Shown: positions 46,420 through 54,094 of the stretch, in pieces
How positions within the stretch are numbered: position 1 is the stretch's first letter
Layout of the letters: each line of letters begins with the position of its first letter
Source: Kaistia defluvii
GTDB taxonomy: Bacteria > Pseudomonadota > Alphaproteobacteria > Rhizobiales > Kaistiaceae
Direction: 5' to 3'
DNA length: 64,000 bases
NCBI RefSeq assembly: GCF_026343955.1
Contig: NZ_JAPKNI010000004.1
Coordinates: 537,009-601,008 of the forward strand
Notes under the pieces: model-generated
Seen by the model: the letters and a program-made list of their open reading frames with translations, nothing else
The model's database searches: none
Told to the model about the DNA's origin: nothing
Made by a program: the position numbers and the translations under genes

Positions 46420-46926
46420 ATGCCTCGAATCGAAGTCGTCCGCGCCGCCGAGAGCGACATCCCGTTCATCGTCGCCACCGAACGGCGGCCGGGCTTCGAA
46501 ATGCTGGTCGGGCGCTGGGAAGCGGCGCAGCACGCCGAGGCGATGACCGAACCGCGCTATGCCTACTTCCTCGCCCGCGCCGTCGAGGATGGCCGCGAGC
46601 CAAGGCCGCTCGGCTTCGCGCTGCTGCGCGACTGGAACGGCCCTGAACGCTCGACGCTCCTGAAGCGCATCGCCGTCGCCGAGCCCGGCCAGGGCCACGG
46701 CACGGCGCTGCTCAACGGGTTGATCGAGCGGGTCTTCACCGAGACGAAGGCGCACCGGCTGTCGCTCGGCCTGTTTCCGCATAATCTGCGCGCCCGCCGC
46801 GCCTATGAATCCGCCGGCTTCCAGGCTGAAGGCGTTGCGCGAGGCAGCGCCTTTGTCGGCGGCGAGCATCACGACGAGCTGGTGATGGCGATTCTCAGGC
46901 CCGACTGGCTGGCGAGAAAAGGCTAG
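46420..46926 (+). CDS. GNAT-family N-acetyltransferase, reversed inside the GTA locus
   Basis: A 168-residue acetyltransferase with the acetyl-CoA-binding segment LKRIAVAEPGQGHGTALLNG (motif A, Gln/Arg-x-x-Gly-x-Gly/Ala) and a C-terminal RRAYESAGFQAEGVARG. The substrate is unknown; RimI/RimJ-like protein or amino-sugar acetylation are possible. It is encoded opposite to the surrounding GTA genes between g8 and g9. Its stop codon overlaps the g8 stop by 4 bases and its ribosome site is GGGAG. The base composition does not stand out from the GTA genes. Confidence 0.85.
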   Translation: MPRIEVVRAAESDIPFIVATERRPGFEMLVGRWEAAQHAEAMTEPRYAYFLARAVEDGREPRPLGFALLRDWNGPERSTLLKRIAVAEPGQGHGTALLNGLIERVFTETKAHRLSLGLFPHNLRARRAYESAGFQAEGVARGSAFVGGEHHDELVMAILRPDWLARKG

Positions 46927-47321
46927 TCCTCGACCAGCGCCGCGATGCGCAGGACACCGTGCTCGGTGATGCCGTCCGGATCCGGACGAACCTCGGCATA
47001 GGTTGCCCGGACCAGCACCAGAGAATGATCGTCCATCGCAAGCGGCGCGTCATGCAGCAGCCGCATCAGATGGCCGAGGATCACCCAGGCCTCGCGCTTG
47101 CCGATCGCCCGAGACCAGACATGCAGCGTCAGCCTGACCTCGCCGCCCGCCTCGCCATCGCTCGACCAGTCGGCCTGCCCGGTTTCGCCCAGCGTCACCG
47201 AGGGAAAAGCCGTCGCGCGCGGCGCGCCGTCATGGATGCGGTCGCCGACCAGCGCCGCGAGGTCCCCATCGGCGAGCAGGCTGGCGACGATCGCCGCCTG
47301 CAATTCGAGCGCGGCGATCAT
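46923..47321 (-). CDS. tail terminator, DUF3168, g8-like
   Basis: A 132-residue protein with the DUF3168 pattern (LQAAIVASLLADGDLAALVG, RIHDGAPRATAFPSVTLGE, VRLTLHVWSRAIGKREAWVI). It caps the tail tube at the head side. Its start overlaps the HK97-gp10-like gene (ATGA). Confidence 0.93.
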   Translation of the reverse strand: MIAALELQAAIVASLLADGDLAALVGDRIHDGAPRATAFPSVTLGETGQADWSSDGEAGGEVRLTLHVWSRAIGKREAWVILGHLMRLLHDAPLAMDDHSLVLVRATYAEVRPDPDGITEHGVLRIAALVED

Positions 47322-47749
47322 CGTGACGTCCTCCTCAGGCGCTGGATCGCCGGGGCGATGACGGGATCCGCCGCCGCACCAAGCGCGCCGAATTCGCGGG
47401 CGAAGAGGTTTTCGCCGGAAAGGGTGAGGTCGCGGGAATGGCTGGAATGAGACACGTTCCCTAAAGAAGGAGTGCTTTCGTCACCTCTCCCTGAGGGAGA
47501 GGTCGACGCGCGGAGCGCGGCGGGTGAGGGTTTAGGGACCTCTCCGGAAAGGCCGTAAACCCTCACCCGGCCCTGCGGGCCGACCTCTCCCTCAGGGAGA
47601 GGTGAAGGTTCGGTGCCTTCTGCATTTGTCCCCTCCAGCGCCTGCCTCAACCTCTCGGCATTGCGCTGCAAGGCCTGGGAAACAGCCGGGTCGACAGCCT
47701 TGCGCAGCGCCGCCGCCAGCGCCTGGCCCGTGAGGGCGCGTGCGTTCAT
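47318..47749 (-). CDS. HK97-gp10-like morphogenesis protein with internal repeat
   Basis: A 143-codon frame between head closure and tail terminator, the position of HK97 gp10-type proteins. Residues 1-45 (ALTGQALAAALRKAVDPAVS) and 105-143 (NLFAREFGALGAAADPVIAP) fit that family's ends, where AREFG precedes a hydrophobic C-terminal helix. Residues of about 48-95 are low-complexity peptide (PSPLPEGEVGPQGRVRVYG) encoded by a palindromic element that stays open in this frame. The protein is probably a tail-joining accessory factor, lengthened or damaged by the insertion. ATGA overlaps on both sides show that it is still in the coupled operon. Confidence 0.65.
   Translation of the reverse strand: MNARALTGQALAAALRKAVDPAVSQALQRNAERLRQALEGTNAEGTEPSPLPEGEVGPQGRVRVYGLSGEVPKPSPAALRASTSPSGRGDESTPSLGNVSHSSHSRDLTLSGENLFAREFGALGAAADPVIAPAIQRLRRTSR
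47481..47605. repeat. MITE-like element inside the HK97-gp10-like gene
   Basis: A 125-bp element with perfect 25-bp inverted ends (TCACCTCTCCCTGAGGGAGA at the left, its inverse ending GGTGA at the right) and an inner 14-bp inverted pair CGGGTGAGGGTTTA / TAAACCCTCACCCG. RNA from it would fold into a long double hairpin in the middle of the coding region. Confidence 0.8.
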
Positions 47750-48075
47750 GACCTCTCCTCCACGGCTTCGAGCACGAGAAAGCGGCGCGCCTCGTCCGGG
47801 TCGCGCCAGGACTCGATACGCAGCAGGCGTCCGCGATGCACGATCCGCATGCCGCCCTCGACATCGCTGCGAAAGCGGATCGTGATCCGGTGCGTGACGC
47901 GGGTCGCGAGCCGGTCGGCGGCGAAATCCTCGCCGGCCGCGACCGGCTCGATTGCCGCCCAGAGCGTCGCGACCTCTACCCAATCGACCGTCGCGCCACC
48001 GCTGCCATCGCTGGTGCGGACGGGTCGCTCCAGCGCGACGCGGCTCGAAAGCTGGCCGGGATCGAGACCGTTCAC
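47746..48075 (-). CDS. head closure (stopper) protein, g7-like
   Basis: A 109-residue protein of the SPP1 gp16 / head-tail adaptor family: DPGQLSSRVALERPVRTSDG, then WVEVATLWAAIEPVAAGEDF and HRITIRFRSDVEGGMRIVHR. The GTG start at 48075 forms a GTGA overlap with the adaptor stop, which fixes the start. It closes the portal after packaging and receives the tail. Confidence 0.9.
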   Translation of the reverse strand: MNGLDPGQLSSRVALERPVRTSDGSGGATVDWVEVATLWAAIEPVAAGEDFAADRLATRVTHRITIRFRSDVEGGMRIVHRGRLLRIESWRDPDEARRFLVLEAVEERS

Positions 48076-48641
48076 AGCGAACGCACCCGATAGGGCGCGA
48101 CCAGCGCCTCGAAACCAAGCGGCGCGACGTCGCCGGCGCGGTCGAAACCGACGGCGCCGCGATGTTCGTACCAATGCGCCACCAGCATCAGGATCGCCTG
48201 GCGCAGCGCCGCCGGCACGGCGAGGCTGGAGACGCCATAGCCGACGGTGACGTCGATCTCGATGCCATTGTCGTAGAGCGCCGCCTGCGGCCGAAGCGTC
48301 GCCACGATGCGCGGCGGCAGGCGGGCGGCATCGACGCGATAGGCCTCCGCCTCGAGAACGGTCGCCGCGCCGACGATGTCGTAGAGCGTGATGCTTTCCA
48401 CCGAGATCAGCGGCGCGAGCGGGAGCTCGATCACCCGGCCTGCCGGCCATTCGTCGAGGTAGATGCGCCATCCCTGCGCGATCAGCTTGCGCCGCGTCTC
48501 GCTTTCGACATGGGTGTGCGCCGCCAGGATCGCGGCCTGCAGCAGGCTGTCCTCCTCGGTGCCGTCGACGCGCAGATGCGCCTTCACATCGGCCAGCGAC
48601 ACCGGCTCGGTCGCCGGCGCGGAAATCAGCGCCACGGTCAT
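48072..48641 (-). CDS. head-tail connector/adaptor, g6-like
   Basis: A 189-residue protein of the phiE125 gp8 / HK97 gp6 type: PVSLADVKAHLRVDGTEEDS and LLQAAILAAHTHVESETRRK are the hallmark helical start, and AALRQAILMLVAHWYEHRGA the hallmark end. It forms the ring below the portal. GGAGCC precedes ATG 48641. The 381-base gap 48642-49022 between it and the capsid gene contains only repeats. Confidence 0.92.
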   Translation of the reverse strand: MTVALISAPATEPVSLADVKAHLRVDGTEEDSLLQAAILAAHTHVESETRRKLIAQGWRIYLDEWPAGRVIELPLAPLISVESITLYDIVGAATVLEAEAYRVDAARLPPRIVATLRPQAALYDNGIEIDVTVGYGVSSLAVPAALRQAILMLVAHWYEHRGAVGFDRAGDVAPLGFEALVAPYRVRSL

Positions 48642-48757
48642 GATGGCTCCTTGCGGTGGGGTTTTGGATGAGGGGGAGCGGCGCCCGCCAGGGCAAAGCG
48701 CCGCTCCGGGCCGGCTCCGGCGGGAGGGGACCGGGGCCGGCTATGACGCACCCTCGC

Positions 48758-48871
48758 CGTCATCCCGGACGCAGCGAAGCGAAGATCCGGGATGCATTCA
48801 GCCGAGATATCGGGAGGTTCGCGTAGCCCCGGAACCCGGCTACATGGATCCTCGCTTCCGCGAGGATGACG
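48758..48871. repeat. RIME-like element, copy 3, in the capsid-adaptor gap
   Basis: CGTCATCCCGGA and GCGAGGATGACGG bound a 114-bp element with two hairpins. It sits in the gene-free gap 48642-49022. A second palindrome of a different type follows at 48914-48951. Confidence 0.7.
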
Positions 48872-48913
48872 GCGGAGGGTGGTGGACGACTTGGTGGCAT
48901 GCCGAAAGCAAGA

Positions 48914-48951
48914 CCCCTCACCCCGGCCCTCTCCCGCCTCGCGGGAGAGGG
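48914..48951. repeat. CCTCACCCC-type REP palindrome
   Basis: CCCTCTCCCG and CGGGAGAGGG form a hairpin preceded by CCCTCACCCCGG. Same family as the termini of the element in g10.1. Confidence 0.6.
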
Positions 48952-49022
48952 AGAAGCAGAGCTCCGGCTTTCGGGGGTCTTGCCTACTCCCCTGCTAAGG
49001 GAGTGGATGGGTTCTTGCTTCT

Positions 49023-50252
49023 CTAGCTCGTGCCGAACTTCAGCAGCTTGATCGCGTCAAAGTCCTGGACGCCGCCGCCGACGCGCTTGGTGGTGTAGAA
49101 GAGGACGTAGGGCTTGGCGGAATAGGGATCGCGCAGCACGCGAACGCCCAGGCGATCCACCACGAGATAACCACGCTTGAAATCGCCGAAGGCGAGCGAC
49201 AGCGAATTGGCGGCGATGTCGGGCATGTCCTCGGCCTCGGTGACCGGGAAGCCCATCAGCGACGCCTCGCCGCCCGCCACCGCCGCCGGCTGCCAGAGAT
49301 AATGGCCGTCGGCATCCTTCAGCTTGCGGATGGAAGCCTGGGTGCGGCGGTTGAGCACGAAGCGGGCATTGGCGCGATAGCCTGATTTCAGCGTGTAGAT
49401 CAGGTCGACCAGCACGTCGGACGGATTGCTGGAGGGAAGCGCGCCAGACGTGCCCGTCACGACATAGCCGAGCTTGCCCCAGGTCCACGAGCCTTCCGCG
49501 GCCGTGGTATAGGACAGAAAACCCTTCGGCTTGTTGGTGCCGTCGCCGGAAACGAACGCGGTGCCTTCCTGCGCCGCGAAGGCGCTCTCCACCTCGGCGG
49601 CGATCCAGTCGTCGATGTTGACGGCCGAGTCGTCGAGCAGCGCGGCCGTCGCCGCCGGCATGGCGTAGAGCTCCATCGCCGGAAAATCGAGCGCGGCGAT
49701 GGTGGGCGACGTGGTCTGCGAACGGCTGTCGGTCTCGCCGGCCCAGCCGACCGCCGGGCCGGCGGTCATGAAGGGCTTGCGATAGGTGCCGGACGAGACC
49801 TGGCGGACATCGGCGATGGCGCGGATCGGCGAGATGGCGGCGAGGCGCTTGCCGATCTCGGTCTCCGTCTCGATCGGAACGAGATAGCCGCCATCGGCAT
49901 TCGAACCGGCCGAAAGCGCCTTCTGTTCCAGCTTGCGGAAACCGTCCTCGTCGCCGCCGCGCACATAGCTTTCGAACGCCTGCTTGTGCTCGGAAGGGCG
50001 CGCCGTGCCGCGCTCGGCGGAAAGCGGCGGACGGCGGCCCTTCAGCGTCAGCTCGTCCAGCGCCTTGTTGATGCGGTCGAGCTTGTCGGTCGTGACGACG
50101 TCGGCCGTGAGCTTGGTCTCGATCTCGGTGAGCCGCTCGTCATTGGTGTCCTTGAACGCCTCGAAGGCGCGCATGAAATCGTCGAAGGCGGCGGAGACAT
50201 CGCCGCTTTCGGCAGCCTTGGCCTCGGGAGCAGAGCCGGAAATCTCGGTCAT
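49023..50252 (-). CDS. HK97-family major capsid protein, g5-like
   Basis: A 409-residue capsid precursor. Residues 1 to about 110 are the scaffolding delta domain with a helical segment (FDDFMRAFEAFKDTNDERL). The mature HK97 fold follows (KALSAGSNADGGYLVPIETE, GGEASLMGFPVTEAEDMP, LAFGDFKRGYLVVDRLG, ending VGGGVQDFDAIKLLKFGTS). The prohead protease encoded upstream would remove the delta domain. The start overlaps the protease gene by 4 bases and follows AAGGA. Confidence 0.95.
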   Translation of the reverse strand: MTEISGSAPEAKAAESGDVSAAFDDFMRAFEAFKDTNDERLTEIETKLTADVVTTDKLDRINKALDELTLKGRRPPLSAERGTARPSEHKQAFESYVRGGDEDGFRKLEQKALSAGSNADGGYLVPIETETEIGKRLAAISPIRAIADVRQVSSGTYRKPFMTAGPAVGWAGETDSRSQTTSPTIAALDFPAMELYAMPAATAALLDDSAVNIDDWIAAEVESAFAAQEGTAFVSGDGTNKPKGFLSYTTAAEGSWTWGKLGYVVTGTSGALPSSNPSDVLVDLIYTLKSGYRANARFVLNRRTQASIRKLKDADGHYLWQPAAVAGGEASLMGFPVTEAEDMPDIAANSLSLAFGDFKRGYLVVDRLGVRVLRDPYSAKPYVLFYTTKRVGGGVQDFDAIKLLKFGTS

Positions 50253-50815
50253 CGATTTGTCCTTGTCGGGTGGAGGGAACGGCTGGTCGGGTGGAGGGAA
50301 CGGGCGGCCCGGCGCATCCGCGCGGCCAGGCCGGTGGTCTTGACGCTTGCGACGCGCGCGTCGGGCTGCATCGGGAAAGTGACGACCGAAATCTCCCAGA
50401 GGTCGATTTCGACCAGCTTGCGGATGCCGGCCGTCCGGTCGGCGCGCGCCTTGACGGTCTTGAAGCCGATCGAGAGCCCGTCCAGCGCGCCGGCCCGCAT
50501 CAGGCTCGCCACCTCGCGCCCCCGCGCCACGTCGGCCATCAGCCGACCGCGCACGAACAGGCCGCGCGGATCCTCGCGGACCTCCATCCAGACACCGATC
50601 GGCTCGGCCGGATCGTGCTGGTAGAGCATGCGGATGCCGGCGGCGCCCCGGCTGGCGATCGAGCGCCGGAACGCGCCCGGCAGCACGAGATCGCCCGAGA
50701 GGTCGGCGGTGCCGAACAGGCTGGCATAGCCGGAAAAGACGCCCTCGCCGTCGATACCGGAAAGGTCGGCGGCTGCGAACTTGGTCTCGAGCGCGGGCGC
50801 GGAAGAATGGGTCAT
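50249..50815 (-). CDS. HK97-family prohead protease, g4-like
   Basis: A 188-residue U35/S78-type protease with catalytic His67 in MLYQHDPAEPIG and Ser115 in LDGLSIGF, both intact. AAGGAG lies before ATG 50815. The C-terminus reads SLHPTSRSLHPTRTNR, the product of a short tandem duplication of about 22 bp near 50267-50300 (GGTCGGGTGGAGGGAACG repeated), outside the conserved domain. Confidence 0.94.
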   Translation of the reverse strand: MTHSSAPALETKFAAADLSGIDGEGVFSGYASLFGTADLSGDLVLPGAFRRSIASRGAAGIRMLYQHDPAEPIGVWMEVREDPRGLFVRGRLMADVARGREVASLMRAGALDGLSIGFKTVKARADRTAGIRKLVEIDLWEISVVTFPMQPDARVASVKTTGLAARMRRAARSLHPTSRSLHPTRTNR

Positions 50816-50906
50816 GCGGTCTCCTTCGCGGAAATGTCCGCGTGGAAGGGGGAGTCGGATCAAAGGGTTGTGAGGGCGCGTTGAGGAGGTGATTCAGGCG
50901 GCCGAA

Positions 50907-50953
50907 AGGCCCTCATCCCAACTCTCTCCCGCCTTGCGGGCGAGGGGGTCCGG
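50907..50953. repeat. CCTCACCCC-type REP palindrome between g4 and the small ORF
   Basis: GCCCTCATCCCAACTCTCTC with CCCGCCTTGCGGGCGAGGGG forms a hairpin. It is a diverged copy of the family found at 37583, 45401 and 48914. Confidence 0.5.
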
Positions 50954-50980
50954 TAGGCGACAGATCGGCGGCACTTTCGA

Positions 50981-51085
50981 TCAAGGGCGCGCCAGCAGCT
51001 TTTCCAGCGCCCCGGCAAAATCGCGAAACACCTTGCGGTGGTCGGGTGCGAAACGCTGCAGGATGCGGTTCAGCATTTGGGTCAT
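50981..51085 (-). CDS. 34-residue protein of the GTA head region
   Basis: A very short frame (beginning MTQMLNRILQRFAPDHRK) with an excellent ribosome site, GGAGAAAGGG, ending 7 bases before its ATG. The product is basic and amphipathic, with no membrane helix. It lies between g3.5 and the prohead protease on the GTA strand. No family recognised. The strong ribosome site and aromatic/basic spacing argue for a real gene; its length means this is uncertain. Confidence 0.5.
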   Translation of the reverse strand: MTQMLNRILQRFAPDHRKVFRDFAGALEKLLARP

Positions 51086-51244
51086 GATTCCCTTTCTCCG
51101 ATTTGGACTCCGCGCTGGCCCCGTGCTCGCCGTGCCACCGGCGCGGGGCGTCGAGCCCTCGCTCGCCGTTCGATCGACGCGGGGCCTGTCCAACGCTCGC
51201 CATCACCCGCTGGCAGCGGAGAAAACCCTCGCGCTCAGAATCCC

Positions 51245-51433
51245 TTAGCGCCGGTCGTTGAAAAACCGAGTGAGCCGGGCGATCTCGGCGACGAAGTCGT
51301 TGAAGCGCCGGTTCGAGCTGGCCAGTTCCCGGAGCGCCCAGACCAGCAAGGCGCTGGCGCCGGAGGCCCAGAGGAACAGCGCCAGATGCGCCAGGTCGCC
51401 CCGGCTGGCGAAGACGCGGGTCAAGTCGTCCAC
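51245..51433 (-). CDS. small GTA protein g3.5/Rcc01685-like
   Basis: A 62-residue protein starting at GTG 51433 and overlapping the portal stop by 13 bases. It has one hydrophobic helix (HLALFLWASGASALLVWAL) between a short N-terminal tail and a charged C-terminal helix. Position directly behind the portal matches the small g3.5 ORF of RcGTA, whose role is unknown. An ATG further upstream would read only antisense of the portal end. Confidence 0.75.
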   Translation of the reverse strand: MDDLTRVFASRGDLAHLALFLWASGASALLVWALRELASSNRRFNDFVAEIARLTRFFNDRR

Positions 51434-52632
51434 CCCTCGTCTCCTTCTCCTTCTCCCGCCCCCGAACCCGCCGCACCATAGCCGACTGCCTGGCGCTTCT
51501 CGTCGCGCGTCAGGAAATCGGCGGCGGTGATCCGGCTCCAAAGCGCCGCCCGTTCCACCGACAGCGCCTCGACCGCGTCGGCGTCGAAGCCGAGCCGGAT
51601 CGTGCCGGGGTAATGCAGCCCGAGCCAGGTCGTGAGCGCATCGGCGGTGCGGCCGACCAGCGGCAGGACGGTCTGCCGCCAGAACACGCGGTTGGCCTCG
51701 GCATAGTTGGCGAAGGTGTTGTCGCCGGGGATGCCGAGCAGCATGGGCGGCACGCCGAAGGCGAGCGCGATCTCCCGCGCCGCGCCGTTCTTCGCCTCGA
51801 TGAAATCCATGTCGTGCGGCGTCAGCGCCATCGACGTCCAGTCGAGCCCGCCCTCGAGCAGCAGGGGCCGCCCGGCATTGACCGCGCCGGTATAATTCGC
51901 CTCCAGTTCGCGCTTCAGCCGCTCGAACTGGTCCTGCGAGAGATTGGCGCCGCCCTCGCCGCGATAGACCAGCGCGCCGGAAGGGCGCGCCGCATTGTCG
52001 AGCAGCGCCTTGTTCCAGGCGCCGGCGGCATTGTGCAGGTCGAGCGCGATGGCCGCAGCTTCGAGCGGCGCGAAACCGTAATGATCGTCCAGCGGATGAT
52101 AGAGGCGCAGATGCAGGATCGGCGACGCGCCATCCCCGACCGGAAAGCGCACGGTTCGCCCCGCGACGGAATATTCATAGGCCTCCGGCCAGCCGTCCGG
52201 GCCCGGTACGATCTTCATCCGGTCCGGCCGCAGCGCATGCAATTCGGCCGGATCGCCACCCAGTTGCACCAGTTCGGCATAGGCGTTGCCGGAAACCAGG
52301 AGATTGCCATAGAGCGCCTCCAGCCATGCCGTGCCGGACTGGCGACCGTTCGGCCGGGCAAGCAGTGCCAGCAGCGGATGATCCGGCCGCTCGGCGTCGT
52401 CCTGATAGGCCAGCCACGGCACCGAGGCGGCGGCTTCCGCGACCATCGTCACCGCCCGGTAGACGATGGCATTCTTCATGAAGCCCTCGCGCGCGAGGCT
52501 GGCGAGATCGCGCGCGGTCCAGACGGCCCGCCCCTGCCCTTGCAGCGCGATCAGCGGCCCGGTCCGCGAGGCCTTCGCCTCGGGCACGGCGACGCTGCCG
52601 CCGAACAGGCGGTTGAAGAGTTTCGCTTTCAT
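51421..52632 (-). CDS. HK97-family portal protein, g3-like
   Basis: A 403-residue portal: FMKNAIVYRAVTMVAEAAAS and LLARPNGRQSGTAWLEALYG, then GNAYAELVQLGGDPAELHAL and PPMLLGIPGDNTFANYAEAN are the family signatures. It forms the dodecameric DNA entry ring. ATG 52632 follows GGAGA. Unlike in other GTAs it is not adjacent to the large terminase: a 2.3-kb segment with a diguanylate cyclase and a DUF4239 gene lies between them. Confidence 0.94.
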   Translation of the reverse strand: MKAKLFNRLFGGSVAVPEAKASRTGPLIALQGQGRAVWTARDLASLAREGFMKNAIVYRAVTMVAEAAASVPWLAYQDDAERPDHPLLALLARPNGRQSGTAWLEALYGNLLVSGNAYAELVQLGGDPAELHALRPDRMKIVPGPDGWPEAYEYSVAGRTVRFPVGDGASPILHLRLYHPLDDHYGFAPLEAAAIALDLHNAAGAWNKALLDNAARPSGALVYRGEGGANLSQDQFERLKRELEANYTGAVNAGRPLLLEGGLDWTSMALTPHDMDFIEAKNGAAREIALAFGVPPMLLGIPGDNTFANYAEANRVFWRQTVLPLVGRTADALTTWLGLHYPGTIRLGFDADAVEALSVERAALWSRITAADFLTRDEKRQAVGYGAAGSGAGEGEGDEGWTT

Positions 52633-52891
52633 CGCGTCTCCGATCGAACGACTGGGTTGCGCACGATTTGCGCTTTGCAATACTGGGTTAGGGCGTGGAT
52701 CGGTCTCAAAGCCGGATCGCCTTCGTCGCGGAAAGGTCCCGCTCCGTCAGGGTGCGACTTCCTCGTGCGTTCCAGGCCGTCAACTGGACGATGAGCGCGG
52801 TTTTCGAGGTGAAGCACCCGCCTGGGTTTTCCCGGATCGCTCGCCGAGGCTTTCCGGCCCGGACACGTATCGACCGCAAGAGGACTGTTTC

Positions 52892-54076
52892 GTGCTCGAC
52901 TTCGCCTCGCTCCTGGTCGCCATCGGCTTTTCGACTGCTTTCCTGGCAGCCATTCTGCTGGCGGCCTGGCGGATGTCGCGGCGGGACGGCTTCCTGCTCC
53001 ATTGCGCGACCGGCGCCTTTCTGGTTGCCGCCAGCGTCGGCCTCTCCACGGTCGACGGCTTCCGCCCTTCGGCCTGGGCGCAGGGGCTTGGCCTCGGCCT
53101 CCTTCTGGCAGGCGAAGCCTGCTTCTATGGCGGCGCGGCGCAGTTTCGGCTGGGCACCTCGCCCTCGCGGCGCATCGTCCTGGCCACCGTCATATCGGTG
53201 ACGCTGCTACTGCTGCCGCTTCTCGCTGGATATAACGGCCTCGCCTATGCGGCCGGCTTCACGGCCTCGGCCGTGCTGATCTTCCTGATCGCGCACCAGT
53301 ACTGGCTGGCGCGCGATCAGGCGCCCATGACCACGCTGGGCATCGCCGCCCTGTATCTGCTGGTCGGCCTGTCGTTCCTGCCGAGGGCGGTGCTGGTGTT
53401 GCTGCGCGACGGCCTGGTCGTGGCCGGCCCGCCGCGAAACTGGGCCCAGGATCTTTCCATCATGCTCATCATCGGATCGATCCCGGCGCTCGGCGCTCTG
53501 ACGATGGCGCTCAGCCAGATCCGCACGGCGCAGGCGCACCGGCGGGAAGCCCTGACGGATTTCCTGACCGGACTGATGAACCGGCGGGCCTTGTTCGAGG
53601 CCTACCCGACACGTCTGCCGCCTGCCTGCGTCGCGGTGCTCTTCGATCTCGACGAGTTCAAGACCATCAACGACACGCAAGGCCATGCCTTTGGCGACCG
53701 CGTCCTTTCGCTGTTCGCGACAGCGCTGAAGCAGGATCTGCCGGCCAGCGCATCGGCCGCCCGCATCGGCGGCGAGGAATTCGCCCTGATCCTGCGCGAG
53801 ACCTCGGTCGAAACCGCGATCCACCACGCCGACAATGTCCGCACGCGGTTTGTCCGGCTCGCCGCCGACGAGGCGCATCTGGCCTGCACGGTCAGCGCCG
53901 GCATCGCCAGCAGCGGAGCGGACGGCATGACTGTGGATCAGGTTCTGGCGGATGCTGACCGCGCGCTCTATGAAGCCAAGCGCGCGGGCCGCAACCGGGT
54001 CGTCGTCAGGCACGCCTGCCACGCCGCATCGTCGGCCGGTTCGATGGCGGCCGCGCTCGACAACGCGGACGCGTAA
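52892..54076 (+). CDS. membrane-bound diguanylate cyclase (GGDEF), inside the GTA locus
   Basis: A 394-residue protein with six or seven N-terminal membrane helices (about residues 1-215) and a C-terminal GGDEF domain. The active-site loop is GGEEF (293-297), preceded by LTDFLTGLMNRRALFE and FDLDEFKTINDTQGHAFGD, so synthesis of cyclic di-GMP is expected. The RxxD inhibitory site is missing (Pro and Ala at those positions), so product inhibition may be weak. GTG 52892 with AAGAGGA upstream is preferred. The gene is divergent from the portal gene, converges on the DUF4239 gene with an 18-base gap, and splits packaging from head genes of the GTA. Cyclic di-GMP is known to affect GTA production in R. 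capsulatus. Confidence 0.88.
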   Translation: MLDFASLLVAIGFSTAFLAAILLAAWRMSRRDGFLLHCATGAFLVAASVGLSTVDGFRPSAWAQGLGLGLLLAGEACFYGGAAQFRLGTSPSRRIVLATVISVTLLLLPLLAGYNGLAYAAGFTASAVLIFLIAHQYWLARDQAPMTTLGIAALYLLVGLSFLPRAVLVLLRDGLVVAGPPRNWAQDLSIMLIIGSIPALGALTMALSQIRTAQAHRREALTDFLTGLMNRRALFEAYPTRLPPACVAVLFDLDEFKTINDTQGHAFGDRVLSLFATALKQDLPASASAARIGGEEFALILRETSVETAIHHADNVRTRFVRLAADEAHLACTVSAGIASSGADGMTVDQVLADADRALYEAKRAGRNRVVVRHACHAASSAGSMAAALDNADA

Positions 54077-54094
54077 AGGCGGCCGCGGCGGACG

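Noticed and set aside
48463..49026. 187-codon plus-strand frame next to the capsid gene
   Set aside because: Composed of antisense adaptor gene followed by palindromic repeats; no coding signature.
50267..50300. Frameshift at the end of the prohead protease
   Set aside because: The tandem 22-bp duplication lengthens the C-terminus but keeps the frame, and the gene still overlaps the capsid start as expected.
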